Source: Sedimentitalea xiamensis (GTDB lineage: Bacteria; Pseudomonadota; Alphaproteobacteria; Rhodobacterales; Rhodobacteraceae). Taken from it: a DNA stretch of 64,000 nucleotides. The position numbers and the translations under genes were made by a program. The notes beneath the pieces are model-generated. The model was not told the DNA's origin and made no database searches. It saw nothing but the letters and a program-made list of their open reading frames with translations. The stretch is from the NCBI RefSeq assembly GCF_030164465.1, contig NZ_JASNJE010000008.1, positions 1 to 64,000 of the forward strand. Reading direction: 5' to 3'. Shown here one piece after another: positions 18,869 through 28,857 of this stretch (position 1 is the first letter of the stretch; every line of letters begins with the position of its first letter).

Positions 18869-19756
18869 ATGGCGTCTTATCGTTTCGACTGGGTGGATGC
18901 CTTCACGGACAAGCCCTTTGCCGGGAACGGTTGCGCCGTGGTGCACGGCGGGGCGGCGCTGGACGCCGAAGTCTGCATGGATGTCGTGCGCGAAACCTCG
19001 CTGGTGGAATGCACCTTCACCGGGCCGTCGGAGGTCGCGGACATCCGCGTGCGGTATTTCCTCGCCAGCCGTGAAATTCCCTTCGCCGGCCATCCGACCG
19101 TCGCCACCGTCGCCGCGATGCGATCGCGCGGCCTTATCGACGGCGACAGCCTGGTTCTGGAAACCGGCGCCGGACTGGTCCGGGTCGATCTGGACGGTCC
19201 GCTGATCGAGATGACGCAGGTCGCGCCGCAGTTCGGCATCTGCCCCGATCCGGCCCGCGTCGCGCATGTCGTCGGTCTGATGCCGGACGCCATCATCGCG
19301 CCACCGCAGATGGTGTCCACGGGATTGCCCTTCTGCATCACCGTCCTGCGCGACCAGGGCGATCTGCGGGCCGCGCGGCTGAACGTCGATGCCCTGCGCG
19401 AGTTCGCCGCCGACATGGGGCATCAGGGAGCCGACATGGCCGAACCCTTCCTGGTCACTCTGTCGGGAGCGACCTCCGAAGGCGACACCTATTCGCGGCT
19501 TCTGCTCGCACCGCCGGGCCCGTCCGAAGACCCGTTCACCGGGTCCGCGACCGGAGCGATGGGGGCCTATCTCTGGCGTCACGGCCTGCTGGACAAGCCG
19601 GTTTTCACCGCCGAACAGGGGCACGGTATGAACCGCCCGGGGCGGGCGCGTGTCACCCGTGTCGGCCCGTCCGGGGCGATGACGGGGATCAAGGTTGCGG
19701 GGCAGGGCTATGTCCTGATGCGAGGCGAGATCGATCTGCCCGAGGCCGGTGGATGA
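18869..19756 (+). CDS. PhzF-family isomerase/epimerase-like protein
   Basis: A 295-residue protein of the PhzF/diaminopimelate-epimerase fold. N-terminal VDAFTDKPFAGNGCAVV and RETSLVECTF contain the catalytic Glu region; EIPFAGHPTVATV and EDPFTGSATGAMGAYLW are the pseudo-symmetrical signature loops. Phenazine-operon partners are absent, so a housekeeping isomerase role on an unknown substrate is more likely. Its stop overlaps the next start by four bases (ATGA). Confidence 0.87.
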   Translation: MASYRFDWVDAFTDKPFAGNGCAVVHGGAALDAEVCMDVVRETSLVECTFTGPSEVADIRVRYFLASREIPFAGHPTVATVAAMRSRGLIDGDSLVLETGAGLVRVDLDGPLIEMTQVAPQFGICPDPARVAHVVGLMPDAIIAPPQMVSTGLPFCITVLRDQGDLRAARLNVDALREFAADMGHQGADMAEPFLVTLSGATSEGDTYSRLLLAPPGPSEDPFTGSATGAMGAYLWRHGLLDKPVFTAEQGHGMNRPGRARVTRVGPSGAMTGIKVAGQGYVLMRGEIDLPEAGG

Positions 19757-20628
19757 GCGCCCCCGAACCCGCCATCGGCTTTCTGCCCTACGGCAGCACG
19801 CTGGGGCCCGCGTTGGCCAAGATGCCGGTCGAGCGGGTGAAATGGCCTTTGGGTTGTCCCGACCGGCTGGCCGGGGCGACTGTGGGCGATCTCTTGCCAT
19901 CCGATCACCTGATCTGTTTTCCAAGAACCACGCATCATTTCCACCTGTGGCGCGGCAGCCGTGCGCAGATATCGCTGGTGCTGGGCGAACCTTCGGCGAT
20001 CCACGCCAAACACCTGGCGTTGCTGCGCGTCACCTATCGCCGGTTCCATCGTGTGCTTTCCTTCAACGAGGATCTTCTGGCCCATATCCCGAACGGCATC
20101 TTCTTTCCCTACGGCACGACGTGGGTGCAGGACTGGCGCGGCCTGCCGAAGGACAAGACGCGGATGACCTCCCTGATCGCTTCGGCGAAATGCGACACGA
20201 CGGGTCACAAGCTGCGGCACGCCGTCGTCGAATGGGTGCGCGGAACGAAGCAGGACGTGGACGTGATGGGGCGCGGCTATACCCCCTTTGCGGTGAAATC
20301 GGACGGGCTTGCGCCCTATCGGTATTCGATCGTGATCGAGAACATGCGCGAAGCCAATTATTTCTCGGAAAAGCTGCTGGATGCCGTGTTCTGCGACACG
20401 GTTCCGATCTACTGGGGCTGTCCGAACCTTGAACGGTTCATCGACCCCGACGGCATCATCCAATGCGCCAGCGAAGACGACATCCGCCGTGCGGTCCTGG
20501 CCGCTTCGGAACAGGACTTCGCCGCGCGATTGCCCAGGTTGAAGGCGATCCAGCCGCAGTTGGATGCCTACAGCGATCTTGAAAGCCGCGCTGCCGTGGC
20601 GATCCGCGACAGCCTTGTGGAAAACTGA
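19753..20628 (+). CDS. Glycosyltransferase family 10 (fucosyltransferase)-like protein
   Basis: A 291-residue protein. The C-terminal half has YRYSIVIENMREANYFSEK followed by LLDAVFCDTVPIYWGCPN, the GT10 nucleotide-sugar-binding signature (alpha-1,3-fucosyltransferase motif). The N-terminal half lacks strong family features. It probably transfers a sugar to a surface glycan. It is translationally coupled to the phzF-like gene. A strong hairpin (20631-20661) follows. Confidence 0.75.
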   Translation: MSAPEPAIGFLPYGSTLGPALAKMPVERVKWPLGCPDRLAGATVGDLLPSDHLICFPRTTHHFHLWRGSRAQISLVLGEPSAIHAKHLALLRVTYRRFHRVLSFNEDLLAHIPNGIFFPYGTTWVQDWRGLPKDKTRMTSLIASAKCDTTGHKLRHAVVEWVRGTKQDVDVMGRGYTPFAVKSDGLAPYRYSIVIENMREANYFSEKLLDAVFCDTVPIYWGCPNLERFIDPDGIIQCASEDDIRRAVLAASEQDFAARLPRLKAIQPQLDAYSDLESRAAVAIRDSLVEN

Positions 20629-20630
20629 AA

Positions 20631-20661
20631 CCGGCCCGGAAGCGATCTGCTTCCGGGCCGG
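20631..20661. terminator. Bidirectional terminator hairpin
   Basis: A perfect 13-bp stem, CCGGCCCGGAAGC (20631-20643) and GCTTCCGGGCCGG (20649-20661), with a five-base loop. It separates the convergent GT10-like gene and sat-cysC gene. No long T run on either side. Confidence 0.65.
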
Positions 20662-20685
20662 CTGTCAGGTGGGATCGGGCCGCGA

Positions 20686-22404
20686 TCAGCGCGCCGCGAT
20701 GAGGCCCATGTTTTCCAGCTTCAGCAAGACCTGGTGGGCGCAGTTGTCCACGTCGGTGCCTTCCGTTTCCACCCGCAGTTCGGGATTGGCGGGCACGTCG
20801 TAAGGGTCAGAAATCCCGGTGAATTCCTTGATCTTGCCCTCGCGGGCCAGCTTGTAGAGTCCCTTGCGGTCGCGGCGTTCGCATTCTTCGATGGAGGTGG
20901 CGACATGCACCTCGACAAAGGCGCCGAACGATTCGATCTCTTCCCGCACCGCGCGCCGGGTGCTGGCGTAGGGCGCGATCGGGGCGCAGATCGCGATGCC
21001 GCCGTTCTTGGTGATCTCGCTGGCGACATAGCCGATGCGGCGGATGTTCAGGTCGCGGTGTTCCTTGGAAAAGCCCAGTTCGCTGCTCAGGTTCTTGCGC
21101 ACCAGATCGCCGTCCAGCAGCGTCACCGGACGTCCGCCCATTTCCATCAGCTTGACCATCAGAGCGTTGGCGATGGTGGACTTGCCCGATCCCGAGAAGC
21201 CGGTGAAGAACACGGTGAACCCCTGCTGGCTGCGCGGCGGCCGGGTGCGGCGCAGTTCGGCCACCACTTCGGGGAAGGAGAACCATTCCGGGATCTCGAG
21301 ACCCTCGGACAGACGGCGGCGCAACTCGGTGCCGGAAATGTTGAGGATGGTCACGTCGTCCTTGTCGGCGATCTCGTCATTGGGTTCGTATTGGGCGCGT
21401 TCCTGCACATAGACCATGTGTTTGAAATCGACCATTTCGATGCCCATCTCGTCCTGGTGCTGGCGGAACAGGTCCTGCGCATCGTAGGGGCCATAGAAAT
21501 CATCGCCGGCGCTGTTCTTGCCTGGGCCGGCGTGGTCGCGGCCGACGATGAAATGGGTGCAGCCGTGGTTCTTGCGGATCAGGCCGTGCCAGACCGCTTC
21601 GCGCGGGCCGGCCATGCGCATCGCCAGGTTCAGAAGGCTCATGGTGGTGGTGGCGGCGGGGTATTTGTCCAGCACCGCCTCGTAGCAGCGCACGCGGGTG
21701 AAATGGTCCACGTCGCCCGGCTTGGTCAGCCCCACGACCGGGTGGATCAGCAGGTTCGCCTGGGATTCGCGGGCGGCGCGGAAGGTCAGTTCCTGATGCG
21801 CCCGGTGCAGCGGGTTGCGGGTCTGAAAGGCGACGATCTTGCGCCAGCCCAGCTTGCGGAAATAGGCGCGCAATTCGTTCGGTGTGTCGCGGCGACCGCG
21901 GAAATCATAGTGCACCGGCTGCTGGATGCCCGTCACCGGGCCGCCCAGATAGACCTTGCCCGCCGTGTTGTGCAGGTAGTTCACGGCCGGATGCGCGTCG
22001 TCATCGGCGCCAAAGACCTTGGCCGCCTCGTTGGACTTGTTCGGCACCCACCGGTCGGTCACGGTCATGGTGGCCAGGATCACGCCTTCCTGGTCGCGCA
22101 GCGCGATGTCTTCGCCGATCTCAAGCGTCTCGGCGAATTTCTCGGACACGTCCAGCGTGATCGGCATCGGCCAGAGCGTGCCATCCGCGAGGCGCATGTT
22201 CTCGACGACGCCATTGTAGTCGGCTTCGTTCAGAAACCCCTTGAGCGGATTGAAGCCGCCGTTCATCAGAAGCTCCAGATCGCAGATCTGACGCGGACTC
22301 AGGTCGTGGCTCTTCAGATCTCCGGCCTCGCCCTTCAGTTTCTGGGCCGAGTCATAGGACACGTAGAGTTCGGGGATCGGGGCAAGATTTGCGAGCATGG
22401 TCAT
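20686..22404 (-). CDS. Bifunctional ATP sulfurylase / APS kinase
   Basis: A 572-residue fusion that makes PAPS from sulfate and two ATP. The N-terminal sulfurylase part (to about 380) contains VAFQTRNPLHRAH and the HFIVGRDHAGPG segment. The C-terminal APS kinase (about 392-572) has the P-loop FTGFSGSGKST near residue 401, LLDGDLVRKNLSSELGFS and CERRDRKGLYKLAREG. The start at 22404 (MTMLANLAPIPELYVSYDS) fits the family and has AGGA upstream; longer readings add unrelated residues. PAPS could feed sulfate reduction or the sulfotransferase at 9027-9671. It is not beside cysDN or cysH. Confidence 0.92.
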   Translation of the reverse strand: MTMLANLAPIPELYVSYDSAQKLKGEAGDLKSHDLSPRQICDLELLMNGGFNPLKGFLNEADYNGVVENMRLADGTLWPMPITLDVSEKFAETLEIGEDIALRDQEGVILATMTVTDRWVPNKSNEAAKVFGADDDAHPAVNYLHNTAGKVYLGGPVTGIQQPVHYDFRGRRDTPNELRAYFRKLGWRKIVAFQTRNPLHRAHQELTFRAARESQANLLIHPVVGLTKPGDVDHFTRVRCYEAVLDKYPAATTTMSLLNLAMRMAGPREAVWHGLIRKNHGCTHFIVGRDHAGPGKNSAGDDFYGPYDAQDLFRQHQDEMGIEMVDFKHMVYVQERAQYEPNDEIADKDDVTILNISGTELRRRLSEGLEIPEWFSFPEVVAELRRTRPPRSQQGFTVFFTGFSGSGKSTIANALMVKLMEMGGRPVTLLDGDLVRKNLSSELGFSKEHRDLNIRRIGYVASEITKNGGIAICAPIAPYASTRRAVREEIESFGAFVEVHVATSIEECERRDRKGLYKLAREGKIKEFTGISDPYDVPANPELRVETEGTDVDNCAHQVLLKLENMGLIAAR

Positions 22405-22813
22405 TGAGACTATTCCTGGAAGCTTGAAAAGGCGCGGGTGCCGGCGGACCCGGTCGGGCGCGGCATATATCCGGAGCGTCGCCAAAGTCCAGCCATGGAA
22501 AACAGGTTTTGCCCGATTGAGCCGTTTCGGCGCGAATTTTCGCCTTCAAACAGGCGAAACAGCCTGATTCGGCGGGGATTTGGCCCGGTTTGGTCCCTGC
22601 GCATGGCCGCCATGACGACAGGTCAAACGGGTGTCGGGGCACTTGGCTTACAGACGGGGCGTCAATTGCGCGCGCCACCCGTGCGCCGGTGCATCACTGC
22701 CAGATGCAAGCGGTCCGGCACCGCGCGATCCAGGGGGCATTCCCTCCGCCCCGAAAGAGCAGGTCCGCACGATGGACAGGGGCGATCCGCCGGATCACCC
22801 CGCCGCGCGTTGA
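22405..22813. other. Intergenic region between sat-cysC and trxB
   Basis: 409 bases without a convincing gene. It is the upstream region of the sulfurylase and the downstream region of trxB (both minus). The only clear structure is an 8-bp hairpin, TTTCGCCT (22538-22545) with AGGCGAAA (22552-22559). No SAM riboswitch or tRNA was recognised. Confidence 0.4.
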
Positions 22814-23758
22814 TCAGGCATCCTGTTCCGCCAGGAAACGTTCGGCTTCCAGCGCCGCCATGCATCCCATGCCGGCGCTGGTGACGGCCTGGCGATACTT
22901 GTGGTCGGTCAGGTCGCCGGCGGCGAAGACGCCGGGAATGCTGGTTTCGGTGCTGTCCGGCTTGGTCACGACATAGCCGCCCATATGGGTTTCCAGCACG
23001 TCCTTGACCAGCTCGTTCGCGGGGGCGTGGCCGATGGCGACAAAGACGCCCTTGGCCGGGATCTCGATGATCTCGCCGGTTTTCACGTGTTTCACCCGGA
23101 CGGCTTCGACGCCCAGCGGATTGTCCGTGCCGACGACCTCTTCCAGAGTATGAAACCACAAGGGTTCGATCTTGGGGTTCTTCATCAGCCTGTCGATCAG
23201 GATCGCCTCGGCCCGCAATTCGTCACGCCGGTGCACCAGCGTCACCTTGCTGGCGAAATTGGTCAGGAACAGCGCCTCTTCAACCGCGGTGTTGCCGCCG
23301 CCGATCACGACGATCTCCTGGCCGCGATAGAAAAAACCGTCGCAGGTGGCGCAGGCGCTGACACCGAAGCCCTTGAATTTCTCTTCGGACGGCAGGCCCA
23401 GCCATTTGGCCCGCGCGCCCGTTGCCAGGATCACCGCGTCCGCCGTGTAGACCGTTCCGCTGTCGCTCCGGGCGGTGAACGGGCGGTTCGACAGGTCCAG
23501 ATCGGTGATAATGTCGCTGACGATCTCGCAGCCCATGGCCTTGGCATGGGCTTCCATCCGCAGCATCAGGTCGGGGCCCTGGACTTCGGTGTCGCCGGGC
23601 CAGTTCTCGACCTCCGTCGTGGTGGTCAGCTGGCCGCCGGGTTCGATCCCCTGCACCAGAAGCGGTTGCAGCATCGCGCGGCTGGCATAGACACCTGCCG
23701 TATATCCTGCCGGTCCCGACCCGATGATCAGAACCCTGGTGTGACGTGTTTCGCCCAT
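22814..23758 (-). CDS. trxB: Thioredoxin-disulfide reductase
   Basis: A 314-residue FAD/NADPH flavoprotein. It starts [20 protein letters not shown] (FAD-binding Rossmann motif), has the redox-active CATC at Cys136/Cys139 within [10 protein letters not shown], an NADPH site [12 protein letters not shown], and a C-terminal GVFAAGDL. It regenerates reduced thioredoxin. Start 23758 has GAGGGG upstream. It is divergent from the Lrp-type regulator at 23961. Confidence 0.95.
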   Translation of the reverse strand: MGETRHTRVLIIGSGPAGYTAGVYASRAMLQPLLVQGIEPGGQLTTTTEVENWPGDTEVQGPDLMLRMEAHAKAMGCEIVSDIITDLDLSNRPFTARSDSGTVYTADAVILATGARAKWLGLPSEEKFKGFGVSACATCDGFFYRGQEIVVIGGGNTAVEEALFLTNFASKVTLVHRRDELRAEAILIDRLMKNPKIEPLWFHTLEEVVGTDNPLGVEAVRVKHVKTGEIIEIPAKGVFVAIGHAPANELVKDVLETHMGGYVVTKPDSTETSIPGVFAAGDLTDHKYRQAVTSAGMGCMAALEAERFLAEQDA

Positions 23759-23887
23759 GACAACCCCTCGTTTCGGTCCCAGGGGCGGGCAGGCCGCCCG
23801 CCGAGACAGGGATATAGCGATCGGTCCACCGGTCTTAAAGCCCCATTTCCCCAGCGCGGGGCGGGAAAACGAAAGACATACAATGTT

Positions 23888-23912
23888 GCGCAATCGCGAA
23901 ATATAATTGCGC
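23888..23912. promoter_or_regulatory. Inverted repeat and -10 element between trxB and lrp-type gene
   Basis: GCGCAAT (23888-23894) and ATTGCGC (23906-23912), 11-base spacer, in an A+T-rich patch of the divergent intergenic region. A perfect TATAAT (23902-23907, plus strand) lies within it. The layout suits an operator for the divergently encoded Lrp-type regulator, but a clear -35 was not found. Confidence 0.4.
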
Positions 23913-23960
23913 GCCTTGGATGTGCTGCTATAAGAAACGAAAATTCCGGGGGAGCAGGGA

Positions 23961-24461
23961 ATGGTCGCAACACGTCTCGATCCGATTGACCGCAAGATAT
24001 TGTCGGAACTTCAGGCCGACGGGCGGATGACGAATGTCGAACTGGCCCGACGAGTCGGAATATCCGCGCCGCCGTGCCTGCGCCGCGTGCGCACGCTGGA
24101 GGAATCGGGGCTGATCGAAGGCTATCACGCCGAAGTCAATGCGCGCGAACTGGGGTTTGAGGTCCAGGTGTTCGCGATGGTCGGGCTGGACAGTCAGGCC
24201 GAGGCCGAACTGAGCGCCTTCGAGAGCCGGTGCCGGAACTGGCCGCTGGTGCGGGAATGCCACATGCTGAACGGAGAGGTCGATTTCATCCTGAAATGCG
24301 TGGCCCCGGATCTCAGCAGCTTCCAGAGCTTTCTCACCGGCGAACTGCTCACCACCCCGAATGTCGCCAGCGTCAAGACATCGCTGGTGATCCGCCGGGC
24401 CAAGGACGAGCCCGGCGTGCCGTTCGACATCCTCGAAGAACGCCTGAGCAAGAGCGCCTGA
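23961..24461 (+). CDS. Lrp/AsnC-family transcriptional regulator
   Basis: A 166-residue regulator. An N-terminal winged HTH ([20 protein letters not shown], then [21 protein letters not shown], residues about 6-50) is followed by a ligand-sensing RAM domain (about 70-150). Ligands are usually amino acids. GGGGGAG lies seven bases before the ATG. It is divergent from trxB across a 200-base region with an inverted repeat, so autoregulation or trxB control is possible. Confidence 0.92.
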   Translation: MVATRLDPIDRKILSELQADGRMTNVELARRVGISAPPCLRRVRTLEESGLIEGYHAEVNARELGFEVQVFAMVGLDSQAEAELSAFESRCRNWPLVRECHMLNGEVDFILKCVAPDLSSFQSFLTGELLTTPNVASVKTSLVIRRAKDEPGVPFDILEERLSKSA

Positions 24462-24467
24462 CCGGGA

Positions 24468-25235
24468 TCAGGTCACGACCGCGTGAATCTGCCCGTCCCC
24501 GGCGCGCGGATGGCGCAGGGCGCCGAAATCGCAGAATTGCGAAACATGCGGAAACAGGTTCAGAAAGACCGGCCGCATCGCATGGCTGACCATTCGGCCC
24601 GCATTCGGGCCGGGGTGGTAGGTTTCAAAATCAAGGCCGCCGACGCGGATCACCGCATGAGTTGCCAGGCAGAGGTGATAGAGTTGCACCGGCGTCGGCG
24701 GCGCGGTTTCTACCACATTCATCCCGTCGATACACGCTTGCACGGGGCTCAGGATCTGTTGCCCACCCGCCAATGACCGCAAGTGGCCGGGTGTGTGCAG
24801 CAACCGTGCCGAGGGGCCGGCGATCAAGCAGGAAATGGGACGCTGGATGCCGAAGCTGTCGGTCATGATCCGCGTCAGGTGGAGCTTGCGCCCCTGCGGT
24901 CCGGGCCGTCCCGGAACCAGCGTCGTGCTGCCTTTCCAGACAAGGGGTTCGGCCTTTCCATCCGATGTTACGATCCTGTCGCCGGGCAGCAGGTCTTCCA
25001 CGGCGACGAGCCCGGCATCGGTCTCGATCAGCGACCCGCGGGAAAAGGCGCAGAATGCATCCTCGAACAGCGGCAGCGCCGGTGCGACGTGGCGGGTTTC
25101 GGCGATGGTTCCGTCGGGCGACAGCCTGCATACGTCATAGCGGCGCAGCTGCGGTTTCGGCTGGGGGACTTTGGCGGCGGAACTGGCGGGCGCAACACGG
25201 TGCGCGTCGCGGTTCAGCGGAACGGGGAGCGTCAT
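24468..25235 (-). CDS. Hint-domain (Hedgehog/intein-like) protein
   Basis: A 255-residue protein. CAFSRGSLIETDAGLVAVED with LLPGDRIVTSDG (about residues 52-85) is the start of a Hint module, and the block ending at about residue 200 completes it. Rhodobacterales encode many such proteins, often as tails of secreted repeat proteins; this one is short and lacks RTX repeats. The leading Cys (in DAFCAFSRGSL) is followed by Ala-Phe-Ser, so self-splicing chemistry is uncertain. The start at 25235 was chosen because family-like sequence begins there. Confidence 0.75.
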   Translation of the reverse strand: MTLPVPLNRDAHRVAPASSAAKVPQPKPQLRRYDVCRLSPDGTIAETRHVAPALPLFEDAFCAFSRGSLIETDAGLVAVEDLLPGDRIVTSDGKAEPLVWKGSTTLVPGRPGPQGRKLHLTRIMTDSFGIQRPISCLIAGPSARLLHTPGHLRSLAGGQQILSPVQACIDGMNVVETAPPTPVQLYHLCLATHAVIRVGGLDFETYHPGPNAGRMVSHAMRPVFLNLFPHVSQFCDFGALRHPRAGDGQIHAVVT

Positions 25236-25468
25236 GACAAGTCGGCCTTTTCGGGTTCTGCCGGGCTGCGTCGGCCCCCACCGACAACGCAGACCGGCGC
25301 GGTGATTGCGTGGATCTGCTTGGTGACAATACTTGGTGAATTTCGGTAAAATTGTCAAAGACTTGGGTGATCGCATGGTTAATCCGGGACAGTCCGGCGG
25401 CGGAGAACGTGATTGTTTCCGAACCAGGCTTGGCCAGGCGGTCTTCGGACTGCAGGCGCGGCCAGCGG

Positions 25469-26224
25469 CTACAGGCAGATGGCCGAAATCAACCGCCCGT
25501 AATCCGCATCCTTGGTGTGGACGCTGCGCCGGTAGGAATAGAACCGATCCGCATCCGAATAGGTGCAGTGGCGCGTCCATTCGGCCTGGCCGACGCCTGC
25601 CCGGCGCAACCTGTGCAGTCCGAAGGCGGGCAGGTCGAACTGCATCCTGTCTCCCGCGCCATTGGCAAAGAAACGGCTGTTGTCGGGGTCGTCGGCCATG
25701 AAGGCGTCAAGGAATTCCGGGCCGACCTCGTAGGCGCGCTGGCTGATCGTCGGCCCGATCACCGCGACAATGTTGCTCCGTCGCGCGCCGAGGCTTTCCA
25801 TGCTGTCCAGCGTCGCCTCGAGCACCCCGTCCAGCGCCCCGCGCCATCCGGCATGGGCGGCGCCGATTACGCCGGCGCGCGCATCTGCGAAAAGGACCGG
25901 CTGACAATCCGCCGTCAGGATCGACAAGGCCAGGCCCGGTGTGGCCGTCACCATCGCATCGGCGCGGGGTTTGTCTGGCAGGGGGCCGTCAACCGTCACC
26001 ACATCCGGGGAATGCACCTGGTGGACCCCGATCAGCGCATCGCTGTCCACCTGCATGGCCTGCGCCACGCGGGCGCGGTTGATGGCGACCATGTCGCTTT
26101 GGTCCGACGACCCCGTGCCGCAGTTCAACCCGAGGAAAACGCCCGAAGACGCGCCGCCGCGGCGGGTGAAAAATCCGTGCCGCAAATTCGACAGACTGTC
26201 CGAAGTCAGGATTTCCAGTGTCAT
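25469..26224 (-). CDS. pgeF: Peptidoglycan editing factor / polyphenol oxidase PgeF (YfiH family)
   Basis: About 251 residues. LRHGFFTRRGGASSGVF, then HQVHSPDVVTVD, TADCQPVLFAD and AAHAGWRGALDG are the DUF152/YfiH signature with the zinc-binding His and Cys residues. Proteins of this family have laccase-like activity and, in E. coli, hydrolyse misincorporated amino acids from peptidoglycan precursors. The ATG at 26224 overlaps the preceding methyltransferase stop (ATGA). Last gene of lgt-methyltransferase-pgeF. Confidence 0.9.
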   Translation of the reverse strand: MTLEILTSDSLSNLRHGFFTRRGGASSGVFLGLNCGTGSSDQSDMVAINRARVAQAMQVDSDALIGVHQVHSPDVVTVDGPLPDKPRADAMVTATPGLALSILTADCQPVLFADARAGVIGAAHAGWRGALDGVLEATLDSMESLGARRSNIVAVIGPTISQRAYEVGPEFLDAFMADDPDNSRFFANGAGDRMQFDLPAFGLHRLRRAGVGQAEWTRHCTYSDADRFYSYRRSVHTKDADYGRLISAICL

Positions 26225-27294
26225 GGGTCCAATCCGGGTGGCGTCGCGCAATCATGAGGATAGAGGCCGAGAATCTTGAACAGATTTCCCATTTCGTCCG
26301 GATGCGTCAACCTGCGATGTGCGCTGACAAGCAGATCGAGCGCGGTTCCGGTCAAATTGTCGGCAGCCGCGAGCGCCTGTGCCCTCGCGGTAATGCCGAG
26401 CCGTTCCAGGAAAACGCCCTGCGGCGCAAGGCGGCTGTGCGCGCAACCCGCCTTGCCCGCCGCGATGGCGATGGCTTCGAAATCCACATGCGCGGTCAGG
26501 TCGGCCTGACCGGGGGCGTCAAGCACGTCGCAGGATTCGTGTGCCCGGACCGCCTGCAAGGTGTCGCCCTGCGACCGCCAGTCGCCGTAGTCGATGATCA
26601 GCGCCGCCCCGCCGTGGTCGGCGATGCGCCGCGCCAGACAGGTGGCGATGGCTTCCGCCGCCGGGCGGATTTCGACCAGGTCGCCGTCTTTGGTATCGGC
26701 CAGCCGATCCGCGAGGTCCGCCTGGGCGGCGGGCGTTCCAAGACCGAAAACAAGGGCGTCGTCCTGCACCCCGATCCGCCGTTCCCGCCAGCCGGGTCCG
26801 GCGCGCACGAACTGGCGCACCGGCAGGGCATCGAAGAATTCGTTGGCCACGGCGAACAGCGGCAGGTCCGGCAGGGCTTCGGCACGGTCCAGCCAGACCG
26901 GCCCGAACGGGCCGAGGGTTTCCTTTTGCACCGCCCGCAAACCGGGAGAAGCTTCGACCAGCGCGATCCTGGCCGCCGCGTGAAAGCCCGGAACCGACCG
27001 GGTCGCCCGCAGGATATCGGCCATCAGTGTTCCGCGTCCGGGGCCGAGTTCGGCCAGGGCGATCGGTGCCGGACGGCCCTGATCCATCCAGGTCTGCGCC
27101 AGGCACAGTCCGACCATTTCGCCGAACATCTGACTGATTTCCGGCGCGGTGACGAAATCGCCCTGCGCACCGAACGGGTCGTGGGTGGTGTAGTAGCCAT
27201 GGACCGGATGCAGCAGGCAGTCGGCCATGTAGTTGGCGATGCTGATCGGACCGTCCTGCCGGATTCGGTCGATGATGAGTTGCGCAAGGGTCAT
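26221..27294 (-). CDS. SAM-dependent methyltransferase, NDUFAF7/DUF185 family
   Basis: A 357-residue class I methyltransferase. [18 protein letters not shown] and [17 protein letters not shown] at the N-terminus, the SAM motif [16 protein letters not shown] near 94, and [15 protein letters not shown] are hallmarks of the NDUFAF7 family, whose mitochondrial member methylates an arginine of complex I. A role in NADH dehydrogenase assembly is plausible in this bacterium but not shown. Overlaps lgt upstream and pgeF downstream by four bases each. Confidence 0.9.
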   Translation of the reverse strand: MTLAQLIIDRIRQDGPISIANYMADCLLHPVHGYYTTHDPFGAQGDFVTAPEISQMFGEMVGLCLAQTWMDQGRPAPIALAELGPGRGTLMADILRATRSVPGFHAAARIALVEASPGLRAVQKETLGPFGPVWLDRAEALPDLPLFAVANEFFDALPVRQFVRAGPGWRERRIGVQDDALVFGLGTPAAQADLADRLADTKDGDLVEIRPAAEAIATCLARRIADHGGAALIIDYGDWRSQGDTLQAVRAHESCDVLDAPGQADLTAHVDFEAIAIAAGKAGCAHSRLAPQGVFLERLGITARAQALAAADNLTGTALDLLVSAHRRLTHPDEMGNLFKILGLYPHDCATPPGLDP

Positions 27295-28181
27295 CGGCCT
27301 GCGCCGCGCCGGGACCGCAGGACCAGCAGCAGGCCGAGCGCGATCATCGGCAGCGACAGGATCTGCCCCATGGTCAATCCGTATCCGCCGACCTGCCAGG
27401 CCAGGCCGAGCGGGTTCCCCGGCGACACGAACTGGGCGTCGGGCTGGCGCACGAATTCGACCAGAAACCGGGCCAGCCCATAGCCTGCGAAGAACATTCC
27501 TGTGACGCGGCCCGGATGTTTGAACGCCCCTCGCCGGTAGACCATCCAGAGCAGCAGGGCGCCGAGTATCGCGCCTTCGAGAAGCGCTTCGTAGAGCTGC
27601 GAGGGGTGGCGGGCGCAGAGACCCGCGACACCGGGGCAGTCCTGTGCGGCGGCGCCGGGAAAGATCACGCCCCAGGGCAGGTCCGTCGGACGGCCCCAGA
27701 GTTCGGCGTTGACGAAATTGGCGAGCCGTCCGAGCAGCAGCCCCGCCGGCACGGAATGGGCGACCAGGTCGGCGACCGGCAAGGCCGGAAGGCGGTGACG
27801 CCGGACATAGAGCCAGGCCGCGGTCACGACCCCGAGCAACCCGCCGTGAAACGCCATGCCGCCCTGCCAGATCCGCAGGATTTCCAGCGGATTCTGGGCG
27901 TAGTAGGCGGGCTGGTAGAACAGCACGAAGCCGAGACGCCCGCCGAGGATAATCCCCAGAATGACCCAGGTCAGCAGGTCTTCGATCTGCGCCGGAGTCA
28001 TTGGCGGAGTTTGCTCCGCCCACAGGGATGCGCGGCGCACCGCCAGCACGCACAGCCGCCACGCGATGAGGATGCCGACGATATAGGCAAGCGCATACCA
28101 GCGCAGCGCCAGTTCGATCCCGAAAATCGTGATCGAGACAAGATCGGGAGAGAGTTCGGGAAAACGGATGGCTGCCTGCAT
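27291..28181 (-). CDS. lgt: Prolipoprotein diacylglyceryl transferase
   Basis: A 296-residue inner-membrane enzyme with about seven helices. It transfers diacylglycerol from phosphatidylglycerol to the lipobox cysteine of prolipoproteins. Signature: [11 protein letters not shown], then [16 protein letters not shown] (essential Arg/Asn/Glu region), [13 protein letters not shown] and [20 protein letters not shown]. First gene in an overlapping lgt-methyltransferase-pgeF operon. Confidence 0.96.
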   Translation of the reverse strand: MQAAIRFPELSPDLVSITIFGIELALRWYALAYIVGILIAWRLCVLAVRRASLWAEQTPPMTPAQIEDLLTWVILGIILGGRLGFVLFYQPAYYAQNPLEILRIWQGGMAFHGGLLGVVTAAWLYVRRHRLPALPVADLVAHSVPAGLLLGRLANFVNAELWGRPTDLPWGVIFPGAAAQDCPGVAGLCARHPSQLYEALLEGAILGALLLWMVYRRGAFKHPGRVTGMFFAGYGLARFLVEFVRQPDAQFVSPGNPLGLAWQVGGYGLTMGQILSLPMIALGLLLVLRSRRGAGR

Positions 28182-28276
28182 ATGCGTCTGAATGCCTCTG
28201 GGATCGTAGGGAAGTCAACCTTGTCGCACGCCCTGGAGATGCCCATATTCACGGCAACTCTCAATGGAGGCGAAAG

Positions 28277-28549
28277 ATGCAGACACGCAACAAGATTCTC
28301 GACGACATTTCCCAGCTGATGACCAACGCGATGGGCGTGGCGCAGGGCGCCAAGGAAGAAGCCGAAACCGCGATGAAGTCGATGTTGGATCGCTGGCTGG
28401 CGGACCGCGATCTCGTGACCCGCGAGGAATTCGACGCGGTGCGCGCGATGGCGCAGAAGGCACGCGAGGAAAACGTCGCACTGGCGGCGCGGCTCGACGC
28501 GCTGGAAGCCAAGGCCAAGCCGAAGCCCGGCGCCAAGCCGAAGAGCTGA
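28277..28549 (+). CDS. ubiK: UbiK-family accessory protein (YqiC/BMFP)
   Basis: A 90-residue, helical protein: MQTRNKILDDISQLMTNAMG, an amphipathic helix, then TREEFDAVRAMAQKAREEN and a coiled coil, with a Lys/Pro-rich tail. This matches UbiK/YqiC, an accessory of aerobic ubiquinone synthesis. GGAGG lies ahead of the ATG. It is divergent from lgt with a 95-base gap. Confidence 0.88.
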   Translation: MQTRNKILDDISQLMTNAMGVAQGAKEEAETAMKSMLDRWLADRDLVTREEFDAVRAMAQKAREENVALAARLDALEAKAKPKPGAKPKS

Positions 28550-28857
28550 TCCAAAGGAGGCGCTGCCGCGCCATTTTACATCCACTTTCTTGCGGGCGCG
28601 ACGCGCCGGCCTGCCGTGGCGCGGCTTTGCGCAGCGCATCAAGATCCGAGCTGATCCGGAAGGACCAGATTTTGGGCGGCAGGACAAACTATCCACAGCT
28701 TATTGCGGGTCCCCCCGAAATAGGGGGTTGTCAGGCTCGCCATGACGGCGCACCATATATTGTATGGGCACGGGGGATCGCCCCGGTCTGTAGAGCAGGC
28801 AGCTAGCGCTAGGGGCGCTACGAAGACCCCTCCGCTAGAGATCAGTGAGGTGGCATC
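28550..28857. other. Intergenic region between ubiK and the YbjN-like gene
   Basis: 308 bases with no recognised gene. A CCCCC-GAAATA-GGGGG hairpin (28712-28727) followed by TTG is a weak terminator candidate for ubiK. A CTATCCACA at 28689 resembles a DnaA box with one mismatch but stands alone. An A+T-rich patch near 28757 may hold the ybjN-like promoter. Confidence 0.4.

Noticed and set aside
18869..19756. Phenazine biosynthesis locus
   Set aside because: Only a PhzF-fold protein is present; no phzA-E or phzG partners, and the family is widespread outside phenazine producers.
22405..22813. SAM or other riboswitch ahead of the ATP sulfurylase fusion
   Set aside because: No conserved riboswitch core; a single 8-bp hairpin is not enough.
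28681..28740. A DnaA box and possible replication origin near 28689
   Set aside because: One mismatched CTATCCACA in isolation, no cluster of boxes, no A+T-rich unwinding region and no dnaA/parAB genes nearby.
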